Part shown: piece after piece, positions 10,352 to 21,814 of the stretch
Layout: every line of letters starts with the position of its first letter
Numbering within the stretch: position 1 is the first letter of the stretch
Assembly: GCA_947359465.1 (NCBI GenBank)
Contig: OX375883.1
Coordinates: forward strand, 90,266,911-90,330,910
From: Metellina segmentata
Taxonomy: Eukaryota; Arthropoda; Arachnida; Araneae; Tetragnathidae
Length of the DNA: 64,000 nucleotides
Direction of reading: 5' to 3'
Translations under genes and position numbers: made by a program
Notes under the pieces: generated by a model
The model's database searches: none
Told to the model about the DNA's origin: nothing
Seen by the model: the letters and a program-made list of their open reading frames with translations, nothing else

Positions 10352-10811
10352 CACTACCATACAATAATAAAACGGAGAGCAAGATGTGATGGTAAAAGGG
10401 AAATAATACATGCTTTAATAGTGGGATGATCCTCCATGTGGACCAGATTTTGGACCTGGTTCCCTGATTCGTAAGCTTCTCTCTAACTCGTCCCACCTAT
10501 GTTCCATGGGGTTTAGGTCGGGACTCTGAGCAGGCCAGGGAAGACGTTTTACATCCATATATCGATACCACTGCTTGACAGTAGCTGCAACATGACACGG
10601 AGCGTTTTAGTCCTGGAAGTAACATTCGTCCACTTCATGAAATTGCCAGAGAGTAGGAAGAACTTGAATTCCCAAAATGTTCCTGTAGGCCGCGGTGTTC
10701 AATTTACAGGAACGACACGCAAAGATCCCAGGCCATACCACGAAAAAAAATAACAAGTAGCCGGATTTTATCCAAATTAGCTGGCGTCTGGTCCGTTATT
10801 ATAGGGTAGAG
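10352..10811 (-). mobile_element. Internally deleted Tc1 element, family A (460 bp)
   Basis: It starts CACTACCATACAATAATAAA and ends, in reverse complement, CTCTACCCTATAATAACGGA. The reverse strand holds Tc1 transposase C-terminal sequence with SPDLNPME(H) decoded near 10510. It has a further ~110-base deletion next to the left subterminal region relative to the 575-bp copies. Frameshifts and stops make it a relic. Confidence 0.82.
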
Positions 10812-10814
10812 TAC

Positions 10815-12670
10815 TTTTTAAAACCTGACGGTTCGTGATCACTGGCTGTTTAGAAACCTTTTTTCATCACTACCTGTCAACTTGTCTTGCCTTCGCATGG
10901 TGTTGTTTTTTTAACAATATACACGTAAAACAATATTATTGGTAAACTTAATTTTTTATGAACATTCATAAAAACAATGATCTACGCACGGCAATCGTTT
11001 TATGCCCAGTATTATTTTCATGGCGATTTCGAATATAATGATTTTTGATATTTTGTATCTCGTTTCCTTCGTGACATCATATAACCAATCAAACCATTAG
11101 AAACACAACGTCACACAGTGAAAACTTTCAGAGCCATAGAAACTCATACGAATCAACGATTTTATGTAATAAGATATCACACAAAGGCTATGTCTAGGCG
11201 TAAACGTGTACATTTATTAAAAATTCAAGTTTGCGTGTAAATTATATAGTAAAATAACTTGAAAGATATCTATTTATATCAATCAAAACGTTATTTCATA
11301 ACGGTTATAAGCTGATTTAATTTCAGGAGCAATAGTTTTGCCTTGGTATGCCAATTAGTTGTTTAAGGAGAGATTAATTTGATTCACAAAGAAAAACATT
11401 AACTTAATTGTGAGCTTTTAACCTTAGAAATCTTATCAATCCAATTAAAACTCAGAATCAAAGTAAAAACTTTATAAAACCAGAATTACTTTAACAGTAA
11501 ATTGCCCATCTCTGGAACTAGAAGCATAATTATGAAATAAAACGTTTTGTTCGTAATTAGAAATTGCAATTTCAAAAGAGGAACGGAAAAATTAAACATT
11601 AAAACAATCCAAGGAATCAAATAAATCGGGAAAACAGCAAAAAGTATTTATGTTCTTTGGCAATGATTTCAAAATCTTTGACTTACCTGACTTTATCTCG
11701 AAAGTTCGTTTCGTTTGTGTGATCAGTTAATCCGGAACTGTTCCAATCTCATCATTCTCTGCAGTAAACTACGCCATTTTGTTTTTTTGTTTCTTCGCTT
11801 CAGTTCACCGGAGCGAAGCAAAACAAAAGCGGAGTAAAATAAATTGTTGTCAAACAATTTCATTTTCTAAGGGAATAAAATAACGTATGAAGGATAAAAT
11901 ACAGCTGAAGTTGATTTTATCTTGTCTTAAGACATCTATATGAAGCAATTTAATTCTTTCTAGAAAAGTCAACTTTTTTGGTTTGGTGGCACGAAAGTGT
12001 TTACCAATAAAAATAATCTCGAAAATTGATGTTAAACCGGTAAAATTTGTACTGTTTACATTTGTACATTACGAAAGCTTAATTTTTTTTAAGTACTTTT
12101 TTTGTGTAAAATTTATTGGGAGCCCACGTTTATTGTAAATACATTTTTTCGACATTAATAGTCAGTTTGAATTATAAATACTCAATAAACAATTGTAAAA
12201 AGTTATTTTAGTAAGGAAGTTTATATACTGACATGGTTAGTGGATGTATGATTTAATATCATACTATAAAATGAAATAAATTACAGATTCAGTACTGAAT
12301 ATGAAAGAAGCCTGTGATGTACATATTTTAATAAATTGTTTCCAGTTAATTATTTTTTTTAATTTTAACTTATAAATACTATGAAGTTAGTGTCCGCCCT
12401 AAACGAATTCAATAGCAATGATAAACATGGCATTTAAAAAATATTTTGTACGTATTTCAATAAATTGCATGAATAGTTTCTCTCTTTTTTTAATATTGTT
12501 CATAAAACTATTAAAATAACTTTTGTTGGTTAGTTTTCTAGCGAAACGAATGTTGTTTCATACTTAAAAAAATTCACAGATATAACTTTTTTCTTAAAAT
12601 ATAAGCTGCTATATGGAAAAGTGATGAACTGAAAAGTTCGTTTCTCTACCGAAAAACAGAGTGGTAATAG
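10815..12670. other. Non-coding AT-rich DNA, nothing recognised
   Basis: No exon-like segment, RNA gene or paired inverted repeat was seen. Poly-A/T runs and isolated short frames only. Confidence 0.5.
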
Positions 12671-12837
12671 AGTATAGAGGAAGGTTGGACACAGTGCTAC
12701 CGTTTTATATTTTCAGCTGTGGCATTATGCAAGCAAAGCCCTAAAATGATCTTTGATCTCTTACATACATCTTACAAATAATTAAAATTAAAAAGAGTAA
12801 CATTTATTTCAAGTTTTTAATATTTTTGGTAGTGATG

Positions 12838-12860
12838 TGTGTGTGTGTGTGTGTGTGTGT
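12838..12860. repeat. (TG)n microsatellite
   Basis: Eleven or so TG dinucleotides inside the left part of the pogo-like remnant. Confidence 0.95.
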
Positions 12861-13121
12861 ACATTGTAACATTGTACACAACTGTCGGGTACAGTGTTAC
12901 GTTATCATAGCCATAGTAAATATAAAAAATGGGATTTTATTAAAATTCATATTATTTGAAATATACAGATATCTAATGATTCCTTAAGCAGGCTTAAAAT
13001 AAAATACCACTTTTTATAAATTTACGTATAATTGAACAGTTATAAATGTGAGGAAAACATTAACTATGATTATAGCCTACAGTTACAAAGTAGGTGATAA
13101 AATAAAATTAAAGAATTTTTA

Positions 13122-13690
13122 AACTTATTTTAGATTTTGATAGGAAGATAAATCTACACGGAAAATCAGCATTTCTGCATTTCTCATAGTTTTTCCTGAT
13201 GGAATTGGGAGAGGAGGTTTGGCAATGATTTTTTTTTTCAAAAGAACAAACTTCATTTGTTTGTGAAAATTTATAAGATGGAAAAGTTCTTTTGACTTAC
13301 AACTCTTCAAAACCAACATTGTTCTGTTTAAAACTTCCCCAATAGAGTGAATTTTATGTACTTTAAGGATCCTTCTTCAACTAACGTAATAACCATTGTT
13401 ACTTGTTGTCGTCTTTAGCAATGTCTGATTGTAATTCTGATAAAGCTGTTATCACTATCAGCTTAAGATGGGGAATCTTCATCTTTTGTTGATGATATCT
13501 CGGTAGGCTTATGCCTCAGGTTCACTTTGGCTCGCTTCTTAATAATTTTGTTCTTTTTAGGGTTCAGTGATTTTTTCCACTTCAATATTTCCTCTGTAAT
13601 CACATTTTTAATTGCATATCAGTCAAGATCCAACATTTCACCCGTAATCTATTTTGTGCAGTTTTTCGGGGTGGGGCTTTAGGGAAAGAC
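13122..13690 (-). pseudogene. pogo/jerky-like transposase C-terminal fragment
   Basis: Reading the reverse strand from about 13690: SFPKAPPRKTAQNRLRVKCW, then ILTD, matching the PFPKA...ILTDTP region that follows the DDE_1 domain in pogo-like proteins. After a frameshift comes EEILKWKKSLNPKKNKIIKK, a basic tail, and stops. A last frame ends in KPPLPIPSGKTMRN and FRVDLSSYQ, resembling the usual pogo-like C-terminus. Several frames and stops show that it is dead. Confidence 0.6.
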
Positions 13691-14334
13691 CTTACTTCTT
13701 AAGGAGACATAATTTGGTTAGCTTGAATGAATTAACAAAAGAATACTACTAACCATGTAAAGAAAGATATTAAACATCACATAAAATATGGAGGAAAAGC
13801 TTTAAGAAAAATTAACCAATTTAATGTTATCATTCCTTTTTATAATTGAAAATATGAAAATGAAAAATGCAGATCTATAAGAGTAATAAAATTTACATTG
13901 TGAAACGTATGTTTGTTTATATTATGTTAATTGGACAATTTATGTATGTAACAGCGTGCCCGATTTAATTTTGTTACAGTGTACATCATCTGACATAGCT
14001 TGTAACAAAAATGTTTCATGACTGCATAGTGTGAATTGAAATCATCCAATTGATCTCAACATAATCTAAATTCAATTGCCTTTACTTGTAAAATATTATT
14101 TATTATAAAATGTGCACCATTAATGAATAATAAGAATTTAATTACAAACACAACATTTTACTTTTAATATGCAAAAATAGAGATTTAATTAAAAAATGTA
14201 GCTAAATATGCAAATTCTTTTAAAACAGATGGACATCTAGAATACAAAAAAGGCTAAAAAAATTGAAAACAAATTGGAGCTAATTTCGCTAACGTTTGCT
14301 AAATAAAACTTACTGTAACACTGTACCCCACCTT

Positions 14335-16340
14335 CCCCAACTTCTACAAAATATTTGTGAATTATAGCAGTGGAATTCGGAGTTTTAAAGCGCATACTCC
14401 TATTTTATTTCATATTTTTTAAATATCATTTACACTTTTTGCAGGACGTGTATCTCATATTTATTATGAGGAAAATTGTGCTTTTGGTGATAATCTAATT
14501 TTATAGTTGCTCTCTATAAAAGTGAATTAGTGTAAAGTTAGTTTCTCTCCCAACATTAAGGCCCGGTACACACATCCGGTATTTCAACGTGCGGCGCCGC
14601 TGCGGCACCGAAGTCCAACTATGCACATAAACCGTGAAATGACCCAAGTAGTCATTTCGGCCATTTCCGATGAACATTCTATCGAAGAACACGTGTTTAT
14701 TTCGTTTACTTGGTACAAGCATTTATTAATTATTATTTGTGTTCCATTTATTTATGAAAAAAAGGAACTTCAGACGGAGACGCATGTGTGACGAGCTTCG
14801 GCGCCGAAGCCATGTGTGCACTACTCCATTGGATCTAATGTATCTCAGACCGCACTTGCGTTGCCACAGCGGCCCCGCACGTTGAAAAACCGGATGTATG
14901 CACCGGGCATAAGTAGTAATAGCGAAAACACTTCTACACAATATCTTGTGAATTCTGGTTGCCTACGGAACTCAATGAAATTGTGAAATGGATGGCCCAT
15001 TTTTGAATTTTAATATTTACATATAACAATATATTAATTGCAGAACTTACGCGATGTTATATTCTTTTAATGTGAGGGAAATTGTTTCGAAAAAAGGTTT
15101 GTGAGTATTCACAACTTGCACATGCCATGTGAATCTGTTTTTGATATAAGTTAGTTGTCCTCTTATTATTGAGTCGTAGTAGGGAAACAATTCTACATAT
15201 TATATTTTGCAAATCCTTCAATAAGTTGCACTATGTAAATGTGATTTATGAAGTGTAAAGTTAGTTTCTTTCCCTATTTTAAGTAGTATAGTACCGAAAA
15301 CACTTCTACAGAACATCTTGCGAATTCTGATTGACTACGGCACTCAATAAAGTTGGGAAATGGATGACCTATTTTTGAATTTTAATGTTTACATATAACA
15401 ATATATTATTTGCGGAACTTACGCGATGTTATATACCTTTAATGTGAGAGAAATTGTTTCGGAAAAAGTTTTGTGAGTGTTCACAACTTGCATATGCCAT
15501 GTGAATCTGATTATGAGATAAGTTAGTTTTCCTCCCATTATTGAGTCGACAAAGGTAAACAATTCTACATATATTTTGTGAATCCCTTTATAAGTTGCCC
15601 TAAGTGGAAGTGAATTAGTGTAAAGTTAGCTTCTCTCCCAATTTGAAGTAGTAGTAGCGTAAGCACTTCTACAGAACATCTTGCGAATTCTGATGGCTAC
15701 GGAATTCAATGAAATTGTGAAATGGATGCCCCATTTTTGAATTTATAATTATTTACATATATTAGTATATTAATTGCAGAACTTACGCAATGTTATATTC
15801 CTTTAATGTGAGGGAAATTGTTTCGGAAAAAGGTTTGTCAGTGTTCACAACTTGCACATGCCATGTGAATCTGATTTTGAGATAAGTTAGTTTTCCTCTT
15901 ATTATTGAGTCGAAGTAGGGAAACAGTTCTACATATTATATTTTGCAAATCCTTCAATAAGTTGCCCTATGTAAAAGTGATTTATGTAGTGTAAAGTTAG
16001 TTTCTTTCCCGATATTAAGTAGTATAGTACCGAAAACACTTCTACAGAACATCTTACGAATTCTGATAGACTACGGCACTCATTGAAATTGTGAAATGGA
16101 TATCCCATTTTTGAATTTATAATTATTTACATATATTAGTATATTAATTGCAGAACTTACGCAATGTTATATTCCTTTAATGTGAGGGAAATTGTTTAGG
16201 AAAAAGGTTTATCAGTATTCACAGCGTGCACATGTCATGAATGGATTATGAGAAAAGTTACTTTTCCTCCTAGTAATGGGTCGTAGTAGAGAAACAGTTA
16301 TACAGATAATATTTTTTGAATTCTGATGGGGAATTCAGAA
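14335..16340. repeat. ~370-bp satellite, about five units
   Basis: The phrase AACACTTCTACAGAACATCT recurs at about 14926, 15298, 15661 and 16034, spaced 363-373 bases. Each unit also has AATGGATG(A/C)CCCATTTTTGAA, GCAGAACTTACGC, GTGAGGGAAATTGTTTCGG, CATGCCATGTGAATCTGATT and TGTAAAGTTAGTTTCT. The outermost units are decayed, and an isolated fragment reappears near 17010. One unit is split by a Harbinger-type MITE. Confidence 0.9.
14560..14909. mobile_element. PIF/Harbinger-type MITE, 350 bp
   Basis: The left end GGCCCGGTACACACATCCGG and the reverse-complemented right end TGCCCGGTGCATACATCCGG match over about 50 bases (through TTTCAACGTGCGG, GCCGCTG and GGCA). A TAA duplication (14557-14559 and 14910-14912) fits the three-base TWA duplication of PIF/Harbinger. 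Removing it restores CCCAACATTAAGTAGTA, the normal satellite sequence at this point. It is GC-richer than its surroundings and non-coding. Confidence 0.88.
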
Positions 16341-16416
16341 CTCGATCAGACGTTATTTTGATGTGAAACCTAACAGTGGCATGTAAACAAGACATTTATA
16401 AATATTTGGAGGTTAA

Positions 16417-16926
16417 CCCTTCTTTGCATGATTTTTTCTTTATTGGTGAAATAAATCAAGGTGATATAATTCATGTTCAAAATTAAAGGAAAAATGGTTA
16501 AAAAAATCTTAGTATATATTTATAGTATAAATTTAGCAAAAAACAATAAGATAGTATCATGTAGTATTTTTTAAATTAAACGTAAACTTTTTAAGAAATT
16601 GCTCTAAAAATAACAGAAACACATGTTACAAACCTTTCTTCCACTCATTTTCACATTTTTAGCAATAGAAACTCAAATATAATAAAACAAAATTAAAACG
16701 AAATCATACGTTTATTGCAACTACAACAAACAGCGGAATGACAACTTCAAGCTCGTTTTACTGATAGTGACACTTGCTTATTTTTGACAGCTATGTTTTT
16801 TTTTTTTATGCAATGGACATTAAAAAGGTATCCAGACACGATCAACTTAAAGTGAACTTGTTCTTTTATATAATTTTTGGGCATTCAATGTTATGATGGA
16901 AATTTCCACCATTATGCAAAGAAGGG
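16417..16926. mobile_element. TTAA-flanked MITE (piggyBac-like target), 510 bp
   Basis: Perfect 13-base terminal inverted repeats CCCTTCTTTGCAT are flanked on both sides by TTAA (16413-16416 and 16927-16930). The interior is AT-rich and non-coding. TTAA duplication is the signature of piggyBac and of Kolobok; the CCCT-type terminus is more like piggyBac. Confidence 0.85.
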
Positions 16927-17452
16927 TTAAAACTTATAATTAAACAACTTTCTCATCAGTCAAAAATTATTCACATTATTCAAAATTTGTGCAGTTTACC
17001 ATCTTAAATTAAAGTGATATGTGAAAAGTTAGTTTCCTGCCCAATCAAAAGGAACAGTCTTGGAAACAACTCGTAGGGAATTATAGGTAAATTCACTTAT
17101 TTTGGAACTTAAAATGCTAAGGCAAATCCATCTATCATACATATTAGATTTCTCTTAGCATCATAACAAAAATCTTCGATAATCTATAACATAAAAAGGT
17201 GATGTCATGATGATAGATACCAATGTGCTCTTAATCCTTACTGTCGTGTGTTTATAAACCTGATGTAGAAATTCTTAAGATAGATATGATTTAGATATGA
17301 TAATTTGTATAATGGATTGGAACCGACGCTATTTCATGTAACAAAAAAATTATATACATTTATATTTGCATATAAATGGTTAAATAACTTTTATCTCAAA
17401 GTTTTGCCTTTTAAGTTGGACTTTTTAAACCTACTTTATATACACTGGACAA

Positions 17453-18027
17453 AAGTATTTGGACACTGCTGTAGCTCGGAGAGGATCCATCTTAGAGTGG
17501 GGTTGTGTTCCTGGGTTAGGACTCTGTCCATTGCTATATATATATACCTGGTACCATGAACGCTGATGTGTAACTCGACGTTCTGGTTATTCGGCCTTGC
17601 CTACACTATGGTAATACCACTGCGATGATGGTTGTTTCTTCCAATACGATCGAGCTTCAGGTCATACTGCAAAACGTGTATTGGACTGGTTTCCTGAAAA
17701 TGAGGTTAATTTGCTTCACTGGCTTGTTCAGAACCCCGATCTCAATGGGGACGAACTGTAGAGACAAGTAGTATCGCCACGCACGCCCATTTTTACGACA
17801 ATCTCTTCTCACACCCTTGCAAGAGGTATGGCAAGCTTGCAACTTGCTTGAGGCAACCATTGCAAGATACATGGCAGCCCAGACCTACGGGGGGCTTGTG
17901 GAAAGTATGCTTCCACGTGTTGAAGCTATAATACAAGCAAAAGGAGGGCCTACCTGTTACTAAATAGAATAATAAAGCACCTTTTCTCAAAAATATGCAC
18001 CCACCAAATACTTTTGTCCATATAGTG
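17453..18027 (+). mobile_element. Internally deleted Tc1 element, family C (575 bp)
   Basis: Left end CACTGGACAAAAGTATTTGG; right end in reverse complement CACTATATGGACAAAAGTAT. TA at 17451-17452 and 18028-18029. The left end has lost the ATAT of the terminus. It carries the C-terminal half of a Tc1 transposase. The 50 bases before the left TA (GTTTTGCC...ACCTACTTTATA) also precede the family C copies at 46-47 kb. Confidence 0.87.
17480..17965 (+). pseudogene. Tc1 transposase C-terminal half (family C)
   Basis: Fragments of the family can be read in different frames: GSILEWGCV near 17487, TCNSTFW and LPTLW-like sequence near 17575-17615, FLPIRSSFRSYCKTC near 17637, then RYMAAQTYGGLVESMLPRVE near 17868 and IIQAKGGPTCY to a stop at 17962. 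Multiple frameshifts separate them. The N-terminal DNA-binding region is absent, the deletion starting at the conserved VWG strand. Confidence 0.78.
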
Positions 18028-18143
18028 TATAAAATTCTTGTCTTTGTAGTTGCTCTATTTAATAAGCATTTCTACTAAGAAATTCTTACATGATTTCTGA
18101 TATGAAAAACACATTTTTAACATTTTATGAACTTTTCTTTTAG

Positions 18144-18191
18144 GGTCGGATGGAAGTTGGGAAGAGTGGTGGACATACGAAGGAATATCTG
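18144..18191 (+). CDS. Exon of a carbonic anhydrase-related protein (CARP X/XI type)
   Basis: A 48-base exon reads (x)GG-SDGSWEEWWTYEGIS-G, phase 1 at both ends. It is preceded by a pyrimidine tract and acceptor ACTTTTCTTTTAG and followed by a perfect GTAAGT donor at 18192. SWEEWWTY(D/E)GISG is, from memory, the conserved segment just after the signal peptide in Drosophila CARPA/CARPB and resembles EGWWAYKEVV in vertebrate CA10/CA11. These secreted or membrane-linked proteins have a carbonic anhydrase fold that lacks zinc-binding histidines and are thought to act in neural cell contacts (family knowledge). Neither neighbouring exon was found in the window, which implies large introns on both sides. 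Confidence is high that it is an exon and somewhat lower on the paralogue. Confidence 0.8.
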
Positions 18192-18488
18192 GTAAGTTTT
18201 TTTTAATTCTTATATGATTTCAATTTAAAAAATTAGAAAGCATGGTTATTTTAAATAACTTAGAAACGAATACTAAATTTGAAGTGGATTTGTTGATGCT
18301 CTGTTTCCAGAATAATCATTTCAGGAAATCAAAATACATAAATAAAATTCAGAATGTTACGACTTCTATATTTCAAACTCGAACGTTTCAAGGAAACGTC
18401 CATCATATTCAAGTTGAGTATTCTATAAAAACAGTTATTCTCGAGGTCGTAAAATAAATATTTAGGAAGTGCCAAAATTTATCATTAA

Positions 18489-18534
<46 letters not shown>

Positions 18535-19700
18535 GCTATAAAATTTAATCTATATTATATATAAGGTATATAAGGTATATTCATTTTAAGAAGACACTGT
18601 ATTTTATTTGATGAAATTTAAAAAAATAAATAAATTCTTCTATGCTAAAAGAAGGATACTTTTGATATTAAGAGCATTTAAGACTTTCGTTGGTTGGATT
18701 TTTCTTGATTAATTTCTCAAGATCATCGAAGATTTTATTTATTAAAGGATAAATTTAAACCCCCTCTATTTTATGCGGACTATACATATTTATAATACAT
18801 ATCGTTAAACTCATATACGTCTGCTTATTCAATGACAAATTCGTTGTCTGTACATGTACGCTATGTATTATAACTGAAGTATGAATGTCGACACTCCAAA
18901 AGAAAGAGCTGGGTTTGATATTTTCTTTACCAGAATAAAAAATTAAATAACTTGAAGAGCAGAGCTCTTTAAAGTATCTACAAACATCGTATTCGTCATA
19001 TGTTGTATAAGTAAGGGTATGTGTTCAACAATATGCATTACTATATTTCTTCTTTGATTGGTCACATTTCGGTTCCTGCAAAAGTAAATGTAGAAGACTG
19101 TCTATTTGTCTATTTTATTAGGTCTAAACATATTTATAATATATAAAGTGGGATTCGGGTACGACTACTTATCCATTAGATGGCGAATGAGACATCTATA
19201 GTTGCTTAACTTGTTTACTCTTACATTTATGCTGCTGTAATTAGAAGTTAAATACCTTGAAATATTTACGTACTCGTATGACCGTCGATAAACTTCAGAA
19301 CAAATATTGACAAAATGTATAAAAGAAGCGTCCTTGAAAAGAAGATACGATCTGTTTTGGCAGTCATGTTTGAATAATTTAACATTTTGCAGTAGTGATG
19401 ATTGATTTATTTATCGGCTTTTCATCGACATGTCTTCTTCAGTGGTCTTGCTGATTTCCCTTTGATGCTTAGAATATTTTAGCATATTTGGAGGAATTAA
19501 TATAGGGACTTCAGTATCCCCCCCCTAAAGTGCAGTATTTTCCCCCTTAAAGTTTCAGTTGGACAAACAGATATTTTTCAATAGCTTCTTTACAAATTCC
19601 ATTTTATAATATGGATGTTACATTTAAAAGGTAAATATTTTTAACTGTATCAGGTAAATCTTTACGAATGTTTGAATGCCGTTTGCACAGTTTTTCGTAC
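18192..19700. other. Presumed intron, non-coding
   Basis: AT-rich sequence after the CARP exon donor. Two diverged ~345-base segments can be aligned around CTATACATATTTATAATACATA (near 18780) and AACATATTTATAATATATAA (near 19125), an old tandem duplication. No further exon with convincing splice sites was seen. Confidence 0.45.
18493..18531. repeat. (AT)n microsatellite
   Basis: About 39 bases of alternating AT, 300 bases downstream of the exon donor site. Confidence 0.97.
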
Positions 19701-19707
19701 ATTAACG

Positions 19708-20516
19708 CAGGCCTCGAAATATATTTTTTAATACAGGTCTTGTGCACTTAAGTTTTTAAATTAAGTGCACAGATTATATTTTGGGTGTTCATTTAAAATA
19801 ACATAATGTAAGAGCATAAATGTAATGTTAACTACTTTATTAGTTGGGTAAGTTTAGATAGGTTTGTAGCAGATAGTAAATAAAAATATTTAAACAATTT
19901 TTTACTTTCGAAATTATTACTTACAAATATTCGGTTATCAGACTTTGGTGAGCAAAAAACACATAAAAAATAAACGAGTACATTATATTTTAAGTAGATA
20001 AAATCTGAATTTAAAGATAAATAACGAAAATATTTGTTAAAGATACGCAGTGACCAGACAATTCTCAGGAATTCCTACGGCTTTACAATTTATTGAAAGA
20101 CGAGGTGTTTACATAAATGTGGGATAACTATCGTTCGCTGGTGGTCAAGTGATCTAAATTCTCCATTTCTCCGACTGTCGCGACTGTCGCTTCAACAGAG
20201 CCATCTGGAAAATGTTTCGATCATCGGAAAGTTCTGGTGGCAGTGTCACAAGTAAACCTTCCCCCTGTATAAACACGTTACGGCCCAGTGATTTTGTTTT
20301 TGCATAGTGTGTATTTAGGAATTTTATTTACGTTTCTTTAGAGCGAGAGATGTCGATACTATTATTTTGTTCAAACATCAAAATAACGTAAAACAGGCTC
20401 CCCCCCTCTTTTTTTTAACGTTTGATGCACGCAGTGCGGCTGTCGGAAAACATTAGGTTCACAATTTTATTTTCATGTGCACAGTGCACCTGTGCACCCG
20501 GGTATTTCGAGCCCTG
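19708..20516. mobile_element. Non-autonomous hAT element, 809 bp
   Basis: Ends CAGGCCTCGAAATA and, in reverse complement, CAGGGCTCGAAATA form hAT-like terminal repeats. A perfect 8-base duplication CATTAACG flanks it (19700-19707 and 20517-20524), the hallmark length for hAT. Near both ends are GTGCAC words (AAGTGCACAG, GTGCACAGTGCACCTGTGCAC), possible transposase-binding repeats. No transposase frame remains. Confidence 0.9.
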
Positions 20517-20601
20517 CATTAACGTAATTTGAAACCTAATTTACTCTACTTATGAAATATTTTACACTTATCTTAGGCCACATTAGCAATAAAAAAAATT
20601 A

Positions 20602-20857
20602 CAATTGAGGCGTTGCGGATACGAAGGACGAACCCAACATTGGACAAAAACTTTTCCCTCGTATTTTAGTTTGTCAGTCAATAGTAAATAATGATATTAA
20701 CTTTTTTCTTAAGTTCACCCTTTTTAACCCTATCAAATTAGGGCTGACAGTAGCTTTTTTATATACTAAGAGCGTCAGAGCTCCGCGTTTAAATGCGTTT
20801 TTCTGGGAACCAGCATTTGTTGAGTTCGCCCTTCGTGTATCCGTAACACTTCAACTA
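20602..20857. mobile_element. mariner/Tc1-type MITE, 256 bp
   Basis: Left CAATTGAGGCGTTGCGGATA and right (reverse complement) TAGTTGAAGTGTTACGGATA continue into ACGAAGG(A/G)CGAAC(C/T)CAAC, giving about 35 bases of imperfect inverted repeat. TA lies at 20600-20601 and 20858-20859. Non-coding. Confidence 0.8.
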
Positions 20858-21229
20858 TAGTGATGGGTTAACTATAAAGAAAACTGTAATTTTATTATAT
20901 ATTTTTTTGAACAAGTGTCCTTGGACCCAATTAAACAAAATTTGTATGTGTTTATATGCAAAGTTGTACCCAAACCTTCGCGAATTCGACAAGCGATTTT
21001 CGTCGGACCCACCTATAGCGTAACTTCGGGATACAACAGTAGTTGCTTAAAGAAACATAGACAGTTGTCGTAACGAAAACCCTCGCCCTTAGCAAAACTA
21101 AAGTGATCTGGAACTAGCTATCTCATTGGAACACATGTAGGGTTAAGATACATCAAAGCTATCTCAAAGTACTTTGTAGTTCGGGAATGAAAAATATAAA
21201 CCTTTTTCGTCCAAATATGTGGAGCTAGC

Positions 21230-21720
21230 ATTCTTCCCGAAACGCCGGTCTTTCAATTATCAATTATATCTCCTAAACGGCCTTTTTATCCACATCAAAA
21301 GCTATTAATCAAAACGCCGTAATTCCCTGCTTTCGCGGAATTCCATTCCGGCGTAGCGTATTTTTCCAGGAAACGCACTTATTACCGCCTAAAGTTTCCC
21401 GTTTTTATTTTCCAGTTTTCAACCGTCGAGCGAGATAGGGCAATTTCTTTCGTTTTTCTTTGGAAAATTTTCCCTCTCGGTTTTAAAACTCGGCAGTGTA
21501 AAATGAATCAGAGTTGTGCAATTATGCGCCTTTGTTCGAAAAAATAAAAATTCGTTTCCGAGTGGAACGTTTTCGTGGGGGTGTGGGGCGGGACAGGTGT
21601 GCAGCAGGTGACGTGGTTGCCACGCGCGGAGCGTATTCGGTGGTTTCTTTTGTGCGTGGATGCTGTTTCCTTCTGTAAATACCTTTCTATCTCGATGAGG
21701 GATTTTTGTTTCTGGAAGGG
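21230..21720. other. GC-richer non-coding island, possible conserved or regulatory DNA
   Basis: Compared with its AT-rich neighbours this stretch has frequent CpG and balanced composition (ACGCCGTAATTCCCTGC, GGCGTAGCG, CGTCGAGCGAGATAG). No coding frame is supported: the small open frames there lack motifs or splice sites. Its position 3 kb downstream of the CARP exon makes intronic control DNA a reasonable guess. Confidence 0.35.
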
Positions 21721-21814
21721 ATTTTTGGAGGGAGGCGTTCGCTACTTTGGCTCTTGGATTTAAGGGAGGTTGGAACTGTTTTCGGGGGAGAGATATATAT
21801 AAATAGAGAGAGAG

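Larger units (their letters stand above)
12677..14340 (-). mobile_element. pogo-like DNA transposon remnant
   Basis: The right end reads, in reverse complement, GGGGAAGGTGGGGTACAGTG; the left end reads GAGGAAGGTTGGACACAGTG. Partial copies of the same word (GGGTACAGTGTTACG near 12888 and, inverted, near 13950-13980) sit inside, like subterminal repeats. The reverse strand between them encodes the C-terminal part of a pogo/jerky-type transposase. The catalytic domain appears deleted or too decayed to see. Exact ends are uncertain by a few bases. Confidence 0.65.
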
